This document shows positions 8,475-16,428 of a stretch of 64,000 bases of DNA, piece by piece. Made by a program: the position numbers and the translations under genes. Origin of the DNA: Nitratireductor indicus C115 (GTDB taxonomy: Bacteria; Pseudomonadota; Alphaproteobacteria; Rhizobiales; Rhizobiaceae); NCBI RefSeq assembly GCF_000300515.1, contig NZ_AMSI01000010.1, forward strand, positions 124,001 through 188,000, in the 5' to 3' direction. Position 1 is the stretch's first letter. Each line of letters begins with the position of its first letter. The notes below the pieces were generated by a model. That model did not search any database. It saw only the letters and a program-made list of their open reading frames with translations, and was not told the origin of the DNA.

Positions 8475-9583
8475 TGCTTTTCTCCCCCGCGGCTTGCGTC
8501 CGGTTTCAGGCGCAGCAATGCATCGCCGCCGCGTGATGTGACGAGCAGGCCATCGGCTGTCGCAAGAGCGCTGGTGATACCGTGGCGGCTGCCATCCGCG
8601 CGGCTGTGATAGCTGCTGCGCGGTTGAAGCGCCCCGTCAAGCCGCACAAGCAGGCCATAGGATCGCGTCGGCGCCCAGGGCTTCAACACACCGAGCTGCT
8701 TCACCGCTCCGCCCTGCAGCGGTTCGCGGAAACTGCGTCCAGAACGCATGGCGGGAGCAACCCAGAATTCCGGCTCGACCTCGTTCAGCATCCGCTTGCG
8801 GAAAGTGGCCTCGCGCAGCACGAATTCGATGAGCTGGCTGCGCGGCGCAAAGCAGCTGAGCCACACATCGCCCTTATCCGCCTGGAGACACCCGGGATAG
8901 GCCGGAAGATTGTCGAGCAGCACCTTTGGCTGCTCCTCTTTCATGGCAACGCCCAAAAGCCGATGCCGCCATGCCTCGGCCACAACGATCTGGGTGCTCT
9001 CGGCTGAACGGACAAGAAGGCCGGACGGCCAGGCCAATCCGCTGGCCAGCCGGCGTGCCCGCGAGGGGTCGCCAGCCGGAACATGCCAGACCGTCCCATC
9101 GTGGCGGCGCTCCATGAGGTTGCGCGCCCAGTCCGAGGGGCCATGCCGCGCAGAACCGCTGGCAACCACCAACCCGCCATCGGCGGCAAAGGCAATGGCC
9201 GTGACGCAATGGGCGCCCGAAAAGGAATTCGCCTCGATCCGGCGCTCGCCGGAGGCATCGTCACGCAGGAGAATGCCCTGCCCCTCTAGGGCAATGGCGA
9301 TTCGTCCCGCGCCGTCGCTTGCAAGCGCGCTGATCGGCGCACCGAAGCTTTCCAGCATTTCCGTCCTGCCGTCGGCAGCCAGTCTTATCAGGCTGCCGCC
9401 GCTGCTGAACATCACCCGCCCGCCATACTCGATGAGATTGTCGGGCTCGGTCTGTTCGACAACACATTCGGCTGTATCGAGAACCGTATTCGGCTGGAAT
9501 GCCCCGTCGAGCGGCGGCACCGTGACGGCGGCCTCGCCTGCGCCGAAGAGGTTGTCGAAGGCCTTTTTCACGACAGCGATCAT
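8471..9583 (-). CDS. SMP-30/strictosidine-synthase-like propeller protein, diverged
   Basis: A 370-residue protein of the same beta-propeller family as the C-terminal half of the upstream fusion gene; for example VVAEAWRHRLLGV here matches FAETWACRISRFW there, and NLPAYPG matches DLPGYPDN. The Asn of the PDN segment, expected to bind metal in SMP-30/APMAP-type lactonases, is replaced (PGC), so it may have lost lactonase activity or act on something else. ATG at 9583 overlaps the fusion gene stop by 4 bp, which fixes the start; the open frame further upstream is a shadow. There is no signal peptide. It is cotranscribed with the sugar importer. Confidence 0.75.
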   Translation of the reverse strand: MIAVVKKAFDNLFGAGEAAVTVPPLDGAFQPNTVLDTAECVVEQTEPDNLIEYGGRVMFSSGGSLIRLAADGRTEMLESFGAPISALASDGAGRIAIALEGQGILLRDDASGERRIEANSFSGAHCVTAIAFAADGGLVVASGSARHGPSDWARNLMERRHDGTVWHVPAGDPSRARRLASGLAWPSGLLVRSAESTQIVVAEAWRHRLLGVAMKEEQPKVLLDNLPAYPGCLQADKGDVWLSCFAPRSQLIEFVLREATFRKRMLNEVEPEFWVAPAMRSGRSFREPLQGGAVKQLGVLKPWAPTRSYGLLVRLDGALQPRSSYHSRADGSRHGITSALATADGLLVTSRGGDALLRLKPDASRGGEKQ

Positions 9584-11700
9584 TTGCTCCCCCAATAGGC
9601 GGCCTGGCTTGTCCAGTTCGGGTCGGCATCGGGCAGCGGGTAGCAACCGATGCGATTGTTGTTGATGCCGCCAAGGTAGAGCGCACCCTTGTGCTCGCGG
9701 ATCGAGGTGATCTGCGGGTGGGACTGTCCGCCCAGATCCCACAGCGATTCCGTCACCGTTCCATCGAGCTTGAGCTTGAGCACGCAGCCCGTGTTCAGAT
9801 TTGGATAAAGCCATTCGTCCATGGCCACGCGCTGCGCCATGCGGCGGCGGAAGGCCGGCATCTTGAGACTGAGATCGAAGGCCGGTGAGCGCATGCCCGC
9901 AAGCGCCACCCAGAACGAACCGTCGGACGCCAGGTTGATATTGTCGGGATATCCCGGAAGGTCCTCGACCACCGGTTCCACCTGGCCCTTGCGCGGCCCG
10001 TCGAACCAGAAGCGGCTGATGCGGCACGCCCAGGTTTCGGCAAAAAGAAGGGACTCGCCGTCCCCCACCATGCAGATGCCGTTGGGAAACACCCGGCCCG
10101 TCAGGACCGTGCGTGTGGAACCGTTCCTGGGATCGTAGGCGATGATGCGGCCATTGCCGCGTGCTTCAAGCGCGTCCACCGCCCAGTCCGAAACGCCATA
10201 GCGGATCGTCGCCTCGGAGAAGAACACCCGACCGTCAGCGGCGATATCCAGATCGTCCGCCATGCGGATGCGGGAATCGTCGATGATCGAGAACAGGCTG
10301 CGATTGGTCTCGTCCGAGAGGCAGCGGATCTCCCGCTCGGGCGTAACCATGTAGAGCCCCATACCGGCCACGCAGGCATGGAGATTGTCATCCTTGTCGA
10401 AGGCCAGTCCCAGCGGGAAGCCCCCGAGATGGACGAAAACCTCAGATCGCTTGTAGTCGGGCGCGAGGAAGCGGATGATATCGCCCTGGCGCCCGCCCGT
10501 ATAGAGATTGTCCCTGGAATCGAAGATCATGTCCTCGGGGCCGTCCAGCTCTCCGAGCCCGATCGCGCCCACACCCCTGAAGCGGTCATTGACCGCATAG
10601 GGAGACGCCGAGCCCGCCTCGGTTTGCGGCGCGTCCGGCAAGTCGAAATAGGTCGGCGACACATAAACCCGCGACAGAAGCTTGTGGCGGTTCTTCAGCC
10701 AGCGGATATCCACCGCAACGGCAAGCAGCAGGAGGAGGCCGAGTACAAGCGGTGTCGAGCCGCTCGGCATGTTGAGCCGGATAAGGCTATTGGTCACCAG
10801 AAGCACAATGACCGTACCGATCAGCGCCTTGAAGATCGACCCGCGCCCGCCGCCGAGGCTGATACCGCCGAGGACGGCGGCGGTCAGCACCGTCACCTCT
10901 AGGCCGATGCCCGTATCCGGCCCGACACTGCCGAGGCGGGCCGCGTAAAACATGCCTCCTGCAGCCGCGAGCATGCCTGAGATCACATAGGTGAAGAATA
11001 CCGTGCGGCGCACGGAGATGCCGGCATTATAGGCCGAACGGCGCGAGCCGCCGACCGCCAGGATATGCCAGCCGAACCGCATGCGGCTCAGGACGACATG
11101 CGCGGCAAGCGCAACCGCAACCAGAAGCACGAAGTTCACGGGAATGCCGAACACATCCCCCTCGCCCAGAAAATACCAGGCGTCGGAATCCGTCATGGTC
11201 ATGGCGACCTTGCGCGCATAGGCCAGGATCAGAAGATCAACGACCGCGCGAACGATGATGAGCGTTGCAAGTGTCGTCAGGAAGGCGCGCAGGCGCAGAT
11301 AGCCGATCAGCACGCCATTGACGAAACCGACCAGCGCCCCAACGGCAAGCACCGCCGGAACGACCGCGTAGATCGGCCACCCGAGATAGTTGATCAGCGT
11401 CAAAGACACGAAATTGGCGAGCGCGAAGGTGGAACCGATGCTGAGATCGATCCCCCCGGCCAGCATGACGATGGCCAGGCCGATGGACAGGAAGGCCACT
11501 TCGCCCAGCTGGCGCGCGAGATCGGTGAAGCCGTTGAGGCTAAGGAAATTCGGAATGAGTCCCCCGAACAAGCCCAGAACGATCAGCAGGAAAGCGAAGG
11601 GGATCGCATTGTCGATCCAGTTCTTGGACAGAACTTCGCCCAGGAGATGGTCCGGGATCAGGCGGTATCGCCACTTCGCGTAGGATTCGGCAGCGGACAT
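9580..11700 (-). CDS. Sugar ABC permease fused to SMP-30-like lactonase domain
   Basis: A 706-residue fusion. Residues 1 to about 345 form an RbsC-type permease: many hydrophobic helices, and the family signatures MLAGGIDLSIGST and AAVLGGISLGGGRGSI. After a short linker (about 350-380) comes a six-bladed propeller of the SMP-30/gluconolactonase/strictosidine-synthase-like group: LDGPEDMIFD, LGLAFDKDDNL, FAETWACRISRF, DLPGYPDNINLASDG, with the expected metal-binding Asn kept. If the permease has the usual cytoplasmic C-terminus, the enzyme would sit at the channel exit. A TTG at 11745 is an alternative start. Propeller residues differ from classical gluconolactonase, so the substrate is open. 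Confidence 0.88.
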   Translation of the reverse strand: MSAAESYAKWRYRLIPDHLLGEVLSKNWIDNAIPFAFLLIVLGLFGGLIPNFLSLNGFTDLARQLGEVAFLSIGLAIVMLAGGIDLSIGSTFALANFVSLTLINYLGWPIYAVVPAVLAVGALVGFVNGVLIGYLRLRAFLTTLATLIIVRAVVDLLILAYARKVAMTMTDSDAWYFLGEGDVFGIPVNFVLLVAVALAAHVVLSRMRFGWHILAVGGSRRSAYNAGISVRRTVFFTYVISGMLAAAGGMFYAARLGSVGPDTGIGLEVTVLTAAVLGGISLGGGRGSIFKALIGTVIVLLVTNSLIRLNMPSGSTPLVLGLLLLLAVAVDIRWLKNRHKLLSRVYVSPTYFDLPDAPQTEAGSASPYAVNDRFRGVGAIGLGELDGPEDMIFDSRDNLYTGGRQGDIIRFLAPDYKRSEVFVHLGGFPLGLAFDKDDNLHACVAGMGLYMVTPEREIRCLSDETNRSLFSIIDDSRIRMADDLDIAADGRVFFSEATIRYGVSDWAVDALEARGNGRIIAYDPRNGSTRTVLTGRVFPNGICMVGDGESLLFAETWACRISRFWFDGPRKGQVEPVVEDLPGYPDNINLASDGSFWVALAGMRSPAFDLSLKMPAFRRRMAQRVAMDEWLYPNLNTGCVLKLKLDGTVTESLWDLGGQSHPQITSIREHKGALYLGGINNNRIGCYPLPDADPNWTSQAAYWGSK

Positions 11701-11803
11701 GTCGGGAAACTCGTCATCGAGGCGTCGCGCTCCGGAGGAGGACAACCCGGCTCAGCCAGGCTGCCTCCCCGCATCTGCGAGGCCGGTTTGCACTCGGTCG
11801 AAA

Positions 11804-12820
11804 TCAGAACGGCGCGTTGGCCACGTCGTCCATCGTCCAGCAGGAATTGGCGCGCATCGTATCCTTGAAGATGTCGCGGATCGGCGTGTAGATGGCGTAG
11901 GGTGCCTGGCCGGGTTCCAGATTGGCCTGCAGCACCTGCACGATTGCGTCGGTGAGGTCGCGTGCCTGGCCGAAGGCATCATAGCTGACATAGCCGCTGA
12001 ACGTTCCGTTCGCGATGCTGTCGCAGGCAGGCTTCTGACCGCCGCCATTCGTGAACAGCTTGATCGCATCGGTCTTGCCGGCTTCGCGGATTGCCGCAGC
12101 AACGCCCGCATCCATCACTTCCCAAAGGCCCACATAGGCGCACAGTTCGGGGTTCTGCTTGATGACGGTGGAGGCTACCGCATGAGCCTTCGTGGCATCC
12201 CAGTCAGCGGACTGGCTTGAAACGACCTCGATCTCCGGGTTCTCGGCCAGAACGTCCTCAATGGCGCTCATGGTGATGGCGTTGTTCGGGTTGGTCGGCG
12301 TACCCTGCATGATGGCGATCTTGCCGCTTCCACCCTTCTTCGGGCTGCACGCCTCGATGGCCATCCGTGCCTGGTGCAGGCCCACTTCGTACCAGTTCAC
12401 GCCCACATAGGCGTCGGTGGTGGCAACCGATTTGAGGTTGATCTGGATAACGCGGATGCCGGCTTTCTGGGCACGCGTCAGAAGGCGCGCATAGACCTGC
12501 ATGTCGGGATTGTGCACGATCAGGAGATCGGGCTTTTCGCTGATCAGCGTGGTCAGCGCCTGCGCGCCCGCATCGCTGCTCCAGTTGGGATCGCGCACGG
12601 AGAAATCATAGCCGAGGCGCGCAGCCTGCGTTTCCATACCCTTTGCCCAGACCTGCGGCAGGTCGAAGCTCATGGCGAGCGGAAGGAATACCACCTTCTT
12701 GCCCTTCATGGCTTCGTAATAGGCCGGGGCAAGCCCGTCGTCGAACTGCTCGGCATGGCCGTACCCCGCCGCCCCGATCATCACCAGTGCAGCAAAAGCT
12801 GCCTTCAACATATTCCGCAT
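11804..12820 (-). CDS. Sugar ABC importer periplasmic substrate-binding protein
   Basis: A 338-residue type I periplasmic-binding protein (RbsB/LacI fold) with an N-terminal signal peptide ending near GYGHAEQ. Typical elements are VVFLPLAMSFDLPQVWAKGM, LLIVHNPDMQVYARLL and VIQINLKSVATTDAYVGVNW. A good ribosome binding site (GGGAGGACGGTA) precedes ATG 12820; upstream codons in the same frame are not needed. It lies between the stand-alone permease and the permease-propeller fusion in the operon. The ligand is probably a sugar or polyol, but the binding pocket cannot be read from sequence. Confidence 0.9.
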   Translation of the reverse strand: MRNMLKAAFAALVMIGAAGYGHAEQFDDGLAPAYYEAMKGKKVVFLPLAMSFDLPQVWAKGMETQAARLGYDFSVRDPNWSSDAGAQALTTLISEKPDLLIVHNPDMQVYARLLTRAQKAGIRVIQINLKSVATTDAYVGVNWYEVGLHQARMAIEACSPKKGGSGKIAIMQGTPTNPNNAITMSAIEDVLAENPEIEVVSSQSADWDATKAHAVASTVIKQNPELCAYVGLWEVMDAGVAAAIREAGKTDAIKLFTNGGGQKPACDSIANGTFSGYVSYDAFGQARDLTDAIVQVLQANLEPGQAPYAIYTPIRDIFKDTMRANSCWTMDDVANAPF

Positions 12821-12851
12821 TACCGTCCTCCCTGAGTGTAGAAGCTGTATT

Positions 12852-13859
12852 TCAGATGTCCCCTTGCTGAGCGGTCTGCTCGTCACGCGGGTTTGCGATG
12901 CTGTCGACGATGATTGCGATGAGAAGCACCGCCCCCTTCACCAGGTTCTGCACGGTGAAGGACATATCCAGAATCGTCATTCCGTTGAGGAGAATGCCGA
13001 TCAGCAGCGTTCCGACGACGACATTGCGCACGCCTCCCTTGCCGCCGCTCAGGCCGATACCGCCGAGCACCACAACGAGGATGACGTCGTAGACCATCGT
13101 TGACTGGGCCACCCGGATGTTGACCGTCGCCAGAAGCGAAGCCGTGATCATTCCTGCTACGAACGCGATGAGCGAAGAAATCAGATATTGCAGCACCGTC
13201 ATGGGCCGCACCGGGATACCGGTGATGCGCGCCGCCTCGCGATTGTCGCCCATGGCGAAGATGAAGCGGCCACGGCGCGTGAAGCGCAGAAAGGCGAAGG
13301 CTGCAAGAGCGACCGCCGCAAACCAGATGACCGGAAGCGGAATGCCCAGAAATTGCCCCGAAAGGGCGCGCAGCCAGGCGGCATCCTCCGGAAGATAGAT
13401 CACATCCAGATCGACCAGCGCCAGCCGACCGAAACCATAGATGACGGTCGACATGGCAAGCGTTGCGAAGATGGCCGGAATTTCGACATAGGCGACCAGA
13501 AACCCGATGACCAGACCGACCACCGCCGCAAAACCGAGCCCCAGCAGGACAGCGCTCACCGGGCCGGTGCCACCGTTCATGAGAGCGATCGTCCAGGCCG
13601 TGGACATGGCCATCGTCGTGACCATTGCGAGATCGATGCCGCGTCCGATGACGACAATGCCCATCGCGATGCCGAGAATGCCCAGGATGGAAACGTTCTG
13701 GATCAGCGAGAGGATGTTGTCGGCATCGAGGAACCCCGGCAGAAGGATCGAGAACCCGGCGAAGAACACGACTGCGATCAGGAAAACGATGCTTTCCTGC
13801 GTCACCCGGAATCGCGCAGTTGCGCGTCCACCGGCCTGAGCCGTACCGATCTCCGACAT
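12852..13859 (-). CDS. Sugar ABC importer permease (CUT2, RbsC type)
   Basis: A 335-residue polytopic membrane protein with the family signatures GIAMGIVVIGRGIDLAMV and VVVLGGIGLSGGKGGVRN. The ribosome binding site GGGAGGGAAT before ATG 13859 supports the start. It is the first gene of the minus-strand operon, and its promoter region faces the divergent FadR-type regulator. With the permease-propeller fusion it gives the importer two different permease chains, suggesting a heterodimeric channel in which only one subunit carries the enzyme domain. Confidence 0.92.
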   Translation of the reverse strand: MSEIGTAQAGGRATARFRVTQESIVFLIAVVFFAGFSILLPGFLDADNILSLIQNVSILGILGIAMGIVVIGRGIDLAMVTTMAMSTAWTIALMNGGTGPVSAVLLGLGFAAVVGLVIGFLVAYVEIPAIFATLAMSTVIYGFGRLALVDLDVIYLPEDAAWLRALSGQFLGIPLPVIWFAAVALAAFAFLRFTRRGRFIFAMGDNREAARITGIPVRPMTVLQYLISSLIAFVAGMITASLLATVNIRVAQSTMVYDVILVVVLGGIGLSGGKGGVRNVVVGTLLIGILLNGMTILDMSFTVQNLVKGAVLLIAIIVDSIANPRDEQTAQQGDI

Positions 13860-13965
13860 ATTCCCTCCCCCGAACGGCCGCGCCTGCAGCGTTCGTAGAA
13901 CTCAAAATCCAGCCGGCTAAAACAATCGCCGACGCTCCTCGGGAAGGGTGGATACAGGAAAGCAG

Positions 13966-13978
13966 CTTGTCTGACAAG
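13966..13978. promoter_or_regulatory. Candidate FadR-type operator
   Basis: CTTGTCTGACAAG is a perfect 6-bp inverted repeat around one base and fits the FadR-subfamily pattern TnGTnnnACnA. It lies in the divergent region between the sugar operon and the regulator gene at 14075, so it could control both. No binding data are implied. Confidence 0.55.
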
Positions 13979-14074
13979 TAGGCAAGTATCTCATCATGTG
14001 ATTTGGCTTGCCTTCGCGCTTTGGCAGAACCTATTGTTGCGCGCGGAAGAACGAGATGATGGAATTTGCAAGCA

Positions 14075-14815
14075 ATGAGCCCAACCAACGGCAACAACCG
14101 GCGGCTGAACCCGCCGCGCAGCTACGCCAGCAAAGTGGCGGATATCCTGCGCGACGAAATCCAGCGCGGCGTGTTTCGTCCGGGCGAAAGGCTGCCCACG
14201 GAAGTGGTTCTGGGTGAGACCTTCGGCGTCAGCCGTGCTGTGATTCGCGAGGCGATCTTCGCTCTCAAGCAGGATGGCATTGTGGAAAGCTACCAGGGGC
14301 GTGGCATTTTCGTTGCCCAGTCATTGCCCGAGGCGACTTTTCGCCTGGCCCGTGCGGAACTGAATGATTCCGACGAGATCGACCGTGTTTTCGAGTTTCT
14401 CCTGGCCCATGAAGCGGCTGCCGCAGCCCTTGCCGCCGAAAGGCGCAACGAGGCCGACTTGAGCCGCATCCGCATGGCGTTGGAAGCCATCGATCATGCC
14501 ATAGAACGCGGAGAAAACGGTATCGAGCAGGACATGGCGTTTCATTCCGAGATTCTGGCGGCGACGAAGAATCATCTCTTCGTCTCTTTCGGCGCCTTTC
14601 TGGAAAATCGCGTGCGCCATCTGATCCGCGAGGCGCGCGCCAACAGTTCGCGCAAGGGGCTCACGCAATATGTCCAGGAAGAGCACCGCGCCATCTATGC
14701 AGCCATAGCCGATGGCGACAAGGAAGCCGCCCGCAACGCAGCCGAAACCCACCTTGCCAATGCCGCGGCCCGCCTGCGCGTGTACAGCGCTGTCACCCCC
14801 GTTCCGGCACGATAG
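14075..14815 (+). CDS. FadR-subfamily GntR transcriptional regulator
   Basis: A 246-residue regulator with an N-terminal winged helix (about 15-80: GERLPTEVVLGETFGVSRAV then VESYQGRGIFVAQ) and a helical FCD ligand domain. In the FCD part FHSEILAATKNH and the EEHRAI...ETHL histidines are the usual metal-binding positions for carboxylate effectors. The ATG at 14075 gives a normal N-terminus; a TTG at 14066 would add three residues. It is divergent from the sugar operon and probably represses that operon and itself until an acidic pathway intermediate binds. Confidence 0.88.
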   Translation: MSPTNGNNRRLNPPRSYASKVADILRDEIQRGVFRPGERLPTEVVLGETFGVSRAVIREAIFALKQDGIVESYQGRGIFVAQSLPEATFRLARAELNDSDEIDRVFEFLLAHEAAAAALAAERRNEADLSRIRMALEAIDHAIERGENGIEQDMAFHSEILAATKNHLFVSFGAFLENRVRHLIREARANSSRKGLTQYVQEEHRAIYAAIADGDKEAARNAAETHLANAAARLRVYSAVTPVPAR

Positions 14816-14904
14816 AGCAGTCACCACCTCCCCTGAACAGAGGATAGGCTCCCCGTTTCCTTCTCTCTAGGATTTCCCAAATCATCCTGCCGGGGGACGG
14901 GCTT

Positions 14905-15591
14905 ATGAAATTGAGGGCAATTGCGCCTGTGGCGGCTGCGATCTTCGTCGCAGCATGCCAGACGACCGATTCTGGAAGCAAGCTTGCAGAATCTGAGGCA
15001 GCGGTGGAGGCACCTCCCGCCGCAAGCGCACCGGTCGCAACGGCATTCGCGCCGACCGCGACCGCTTCCCCCGCTCAATGCGCCATGCGTATCGCCGGAC
15101 CTCCGCCCAAGCCGAATAAGGGTTCCGATTTCGCCGCCAACATGGGCAAGAATCTCGCGCGCAACGTCGGCCGCAATGTGCTCGCCAACGCAATTGGCGG
15201 CGGCAGGTTTGGCGGAAGCGTCGCCGCGCAGGTGGTCCGCACGGAGCAGGACCTGCACGGCACCTGGAGCTTCACCGATGGCTCGCCCCAATGCGGATGC
15301 GAGGCACGTGTCGCAACCGGAGCCGGCGTTGTACCGGTCGGCTTTTTCCGCAACAGCGGCTACAAGCTGAAGGATGCGAAGAGCGGCTCCATCCGCCCCG
15401 CAGGTTGCTCCAATCCGCTTCTCTCCCAGATGGCCAGCTTCGCACTCGGTTATTCCTTTACCGGTTATGACGCCGAACTGGTTATTCAGACAGCGGATGG
15501 TCGCGGGGTCGGCAAGCTCAAGCGCGATGGTGTCGACTATTTCTCTGGAACGCTGGCCGACGGATCGCCCGTCGTGATGTGGCGCCGCTAG
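14905..15591 (+). CDS. Predicted lipoprotein, unknown function
   Basis: A 228-residue exported protein with a lipobox: the leader MKLRAIAPVAAAIFVAAC puts the lipidated Cys at residue 18. A low-complexity Ala/Pro/Thr spacer follows to about residue 55, then a domain with six or so Cys residues (CAMR, QCGCEA, GCSN) that could form disulphides in the periplasm. I do not recognise the family. It stands alone between the FadR-type regulator and a convergent gene. Confidence 0.75.
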   Translation: MKLRAIAPVAAAIFVAACQTTDSGSKLAESEAAVEAPPAASAPVATAFAPTATASPAQCAMRIAGPPPKPNKGSDFAANMGKNLARNVGRNVLANAIGGGRFGGSVAAQVVRTEQDLHGTWSFTDGSPQCGCEARVATGAGVVPVGFFRNSGYKLKDAKSGSIRPAGCSNPLLSQMASFALGYSFTGYDAELVIQTADGRGVGKLKRDGVDYFSGTLADGSPVVMWRR

Positions 15592-15662
15592 GGCATTTTG
15601 CAGCCAAGCGTAGCCACCTGACATCCGCACAATCGCGGAATGCGATCCGATCCAACATCGCT

Positions 15663-15694
15663 CCCCCGCAGGCTCCACCGCGCGGGGGCGTTTT
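15663..15694 (+). terminator. Candidate intrinsic terminator after the lipoprotein gene
   Basis: CCCCCGC at 15663-15669 pairs with GCGGGGG at 15682-15688, followed by CGTTTT. It lies 72 bp after the lipoprotein stop and before the convergent gene end at 15790. The loop is 12 nt, so this is a moderate candidate. Confidence 0.5.
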
Positions 15695-15789
15695 CACATG
15701 CATCGGCAACAAATGAGGGCACACCTGTCCACCAGGCGACGCGGGCCGGATCGCGGCACATCAGCCGCGCAGTTACAGGGATGGAGAGA

Positions 15790-16209
15790 CTATCGGCAAC
15801 GCCGGAAAACGCGGGGGTCGTTCCAGCCGGCACGCCCCGTCATCGGATCGACCGTATAGCTGAAGAAGGCATCCGGCTCCGTCCACACGGCGAGAATGCT
15901 TGCGCCCTGTTCGGGCATCCAGGTCGTTCGCCCTTCGAAAGCGTTGAGTTCAAAGGAAATTTCCCTCCCCTCGCTCGACCGGAAAATCAGCCCGCCCTGA
16001 CCGGCGGCTTTCAATTCCACCGGGCGCTCACAATCCACTACCGGCTTTCCGTTGATCATTCCCTCGCCTTCGGGAAAGCCGATGGACCACTTTCCAACGA
16101 ACGGAGCTGCCACGCCATTTGGAATATTATCGGCGCCTTTTCTCGGAAACTGCGCATGCGCGGTTGACGCAAAGACAACCAGTCCCACGACGATACCCCA
16201 TTTTTTCAA
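15790..16209 (-). CDS. Small exported protein, unknown function
   Basis: A 139-residue protein starting at a TTG. The start is supported by GGAGG seven bases upstream and by a clean signal peptide, MKKWGIVVGLVVFASTAHA, cleaved before Gln20. The mature part contains FVGKWSIGFPEGEG and DCERPVELK, resembling small secreted beta-barrel proteins of the protease-inhibitor type, but I cannot name the family. An in-frame ATG at 16260 would spoil the signal peptide and is rejected. It is followed by a convergent lipoprotein gene. Confidence 0.7.
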   Translation of the reverse strand: MKKWGIVVGLVVFASTAHAQFPRKGADNIPNGVAAPFVGKWSIGFPEGEGMINGKPVVDCERPVELKAAGQGGLIFRSSEGREISFELNAFEGRTTWMPEQGASILAVWTEPDAFFSYTVDPMTGRAGWNDPRVFRRCR

Positions 16210-16397
16210 GACACCGCCTCCATCAGTCCGGTTCGAATTCACCGGAACCCGCTCGGCCACGAGATAAACGAAAACGCAAAAACACCGGCAAAACCTATGG
16301 TTAGCCGATTTCCATTTCCGGGTCGCCAGGCAAAAAAGTCCTCTTTTTCGCCCGTAGAACCCGCATTGAAACTAGGCAGAACCGCCCTTCTATGGCA

Positions 16398-16413
16398 TCC
16401 CCTATTTAGGGGA
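16398..16413. promoter_or_regulatory. Palindrome just before the kinase start
   Basis: TCCCCT-ATTT-AGGGGA is a perfect 6-bp inverted repeat 15 bp before the kinase ATG and next to its ribosome binding site. It could be an operator or a translation-controlling hairpin. No factor can be named. Confidence 0.3.
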
Positions 16414-16428
16414 ATGGGGAAGTAAACA

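Noticed and set aside
9584-10027. N-terminal extension of the stand-alone propeller frame
   Set aside because: It overlaps the propeller part of the fusion gene in another frame; the ATGA overlap at 9580-9583 marks the true start.
12883-14097. Long 404-codon open frame on the minus strand
   Set aside because: Out-of-frame shadow of the ABC permease; low-complexity Arg/His/Ser-rich translation and no family features.
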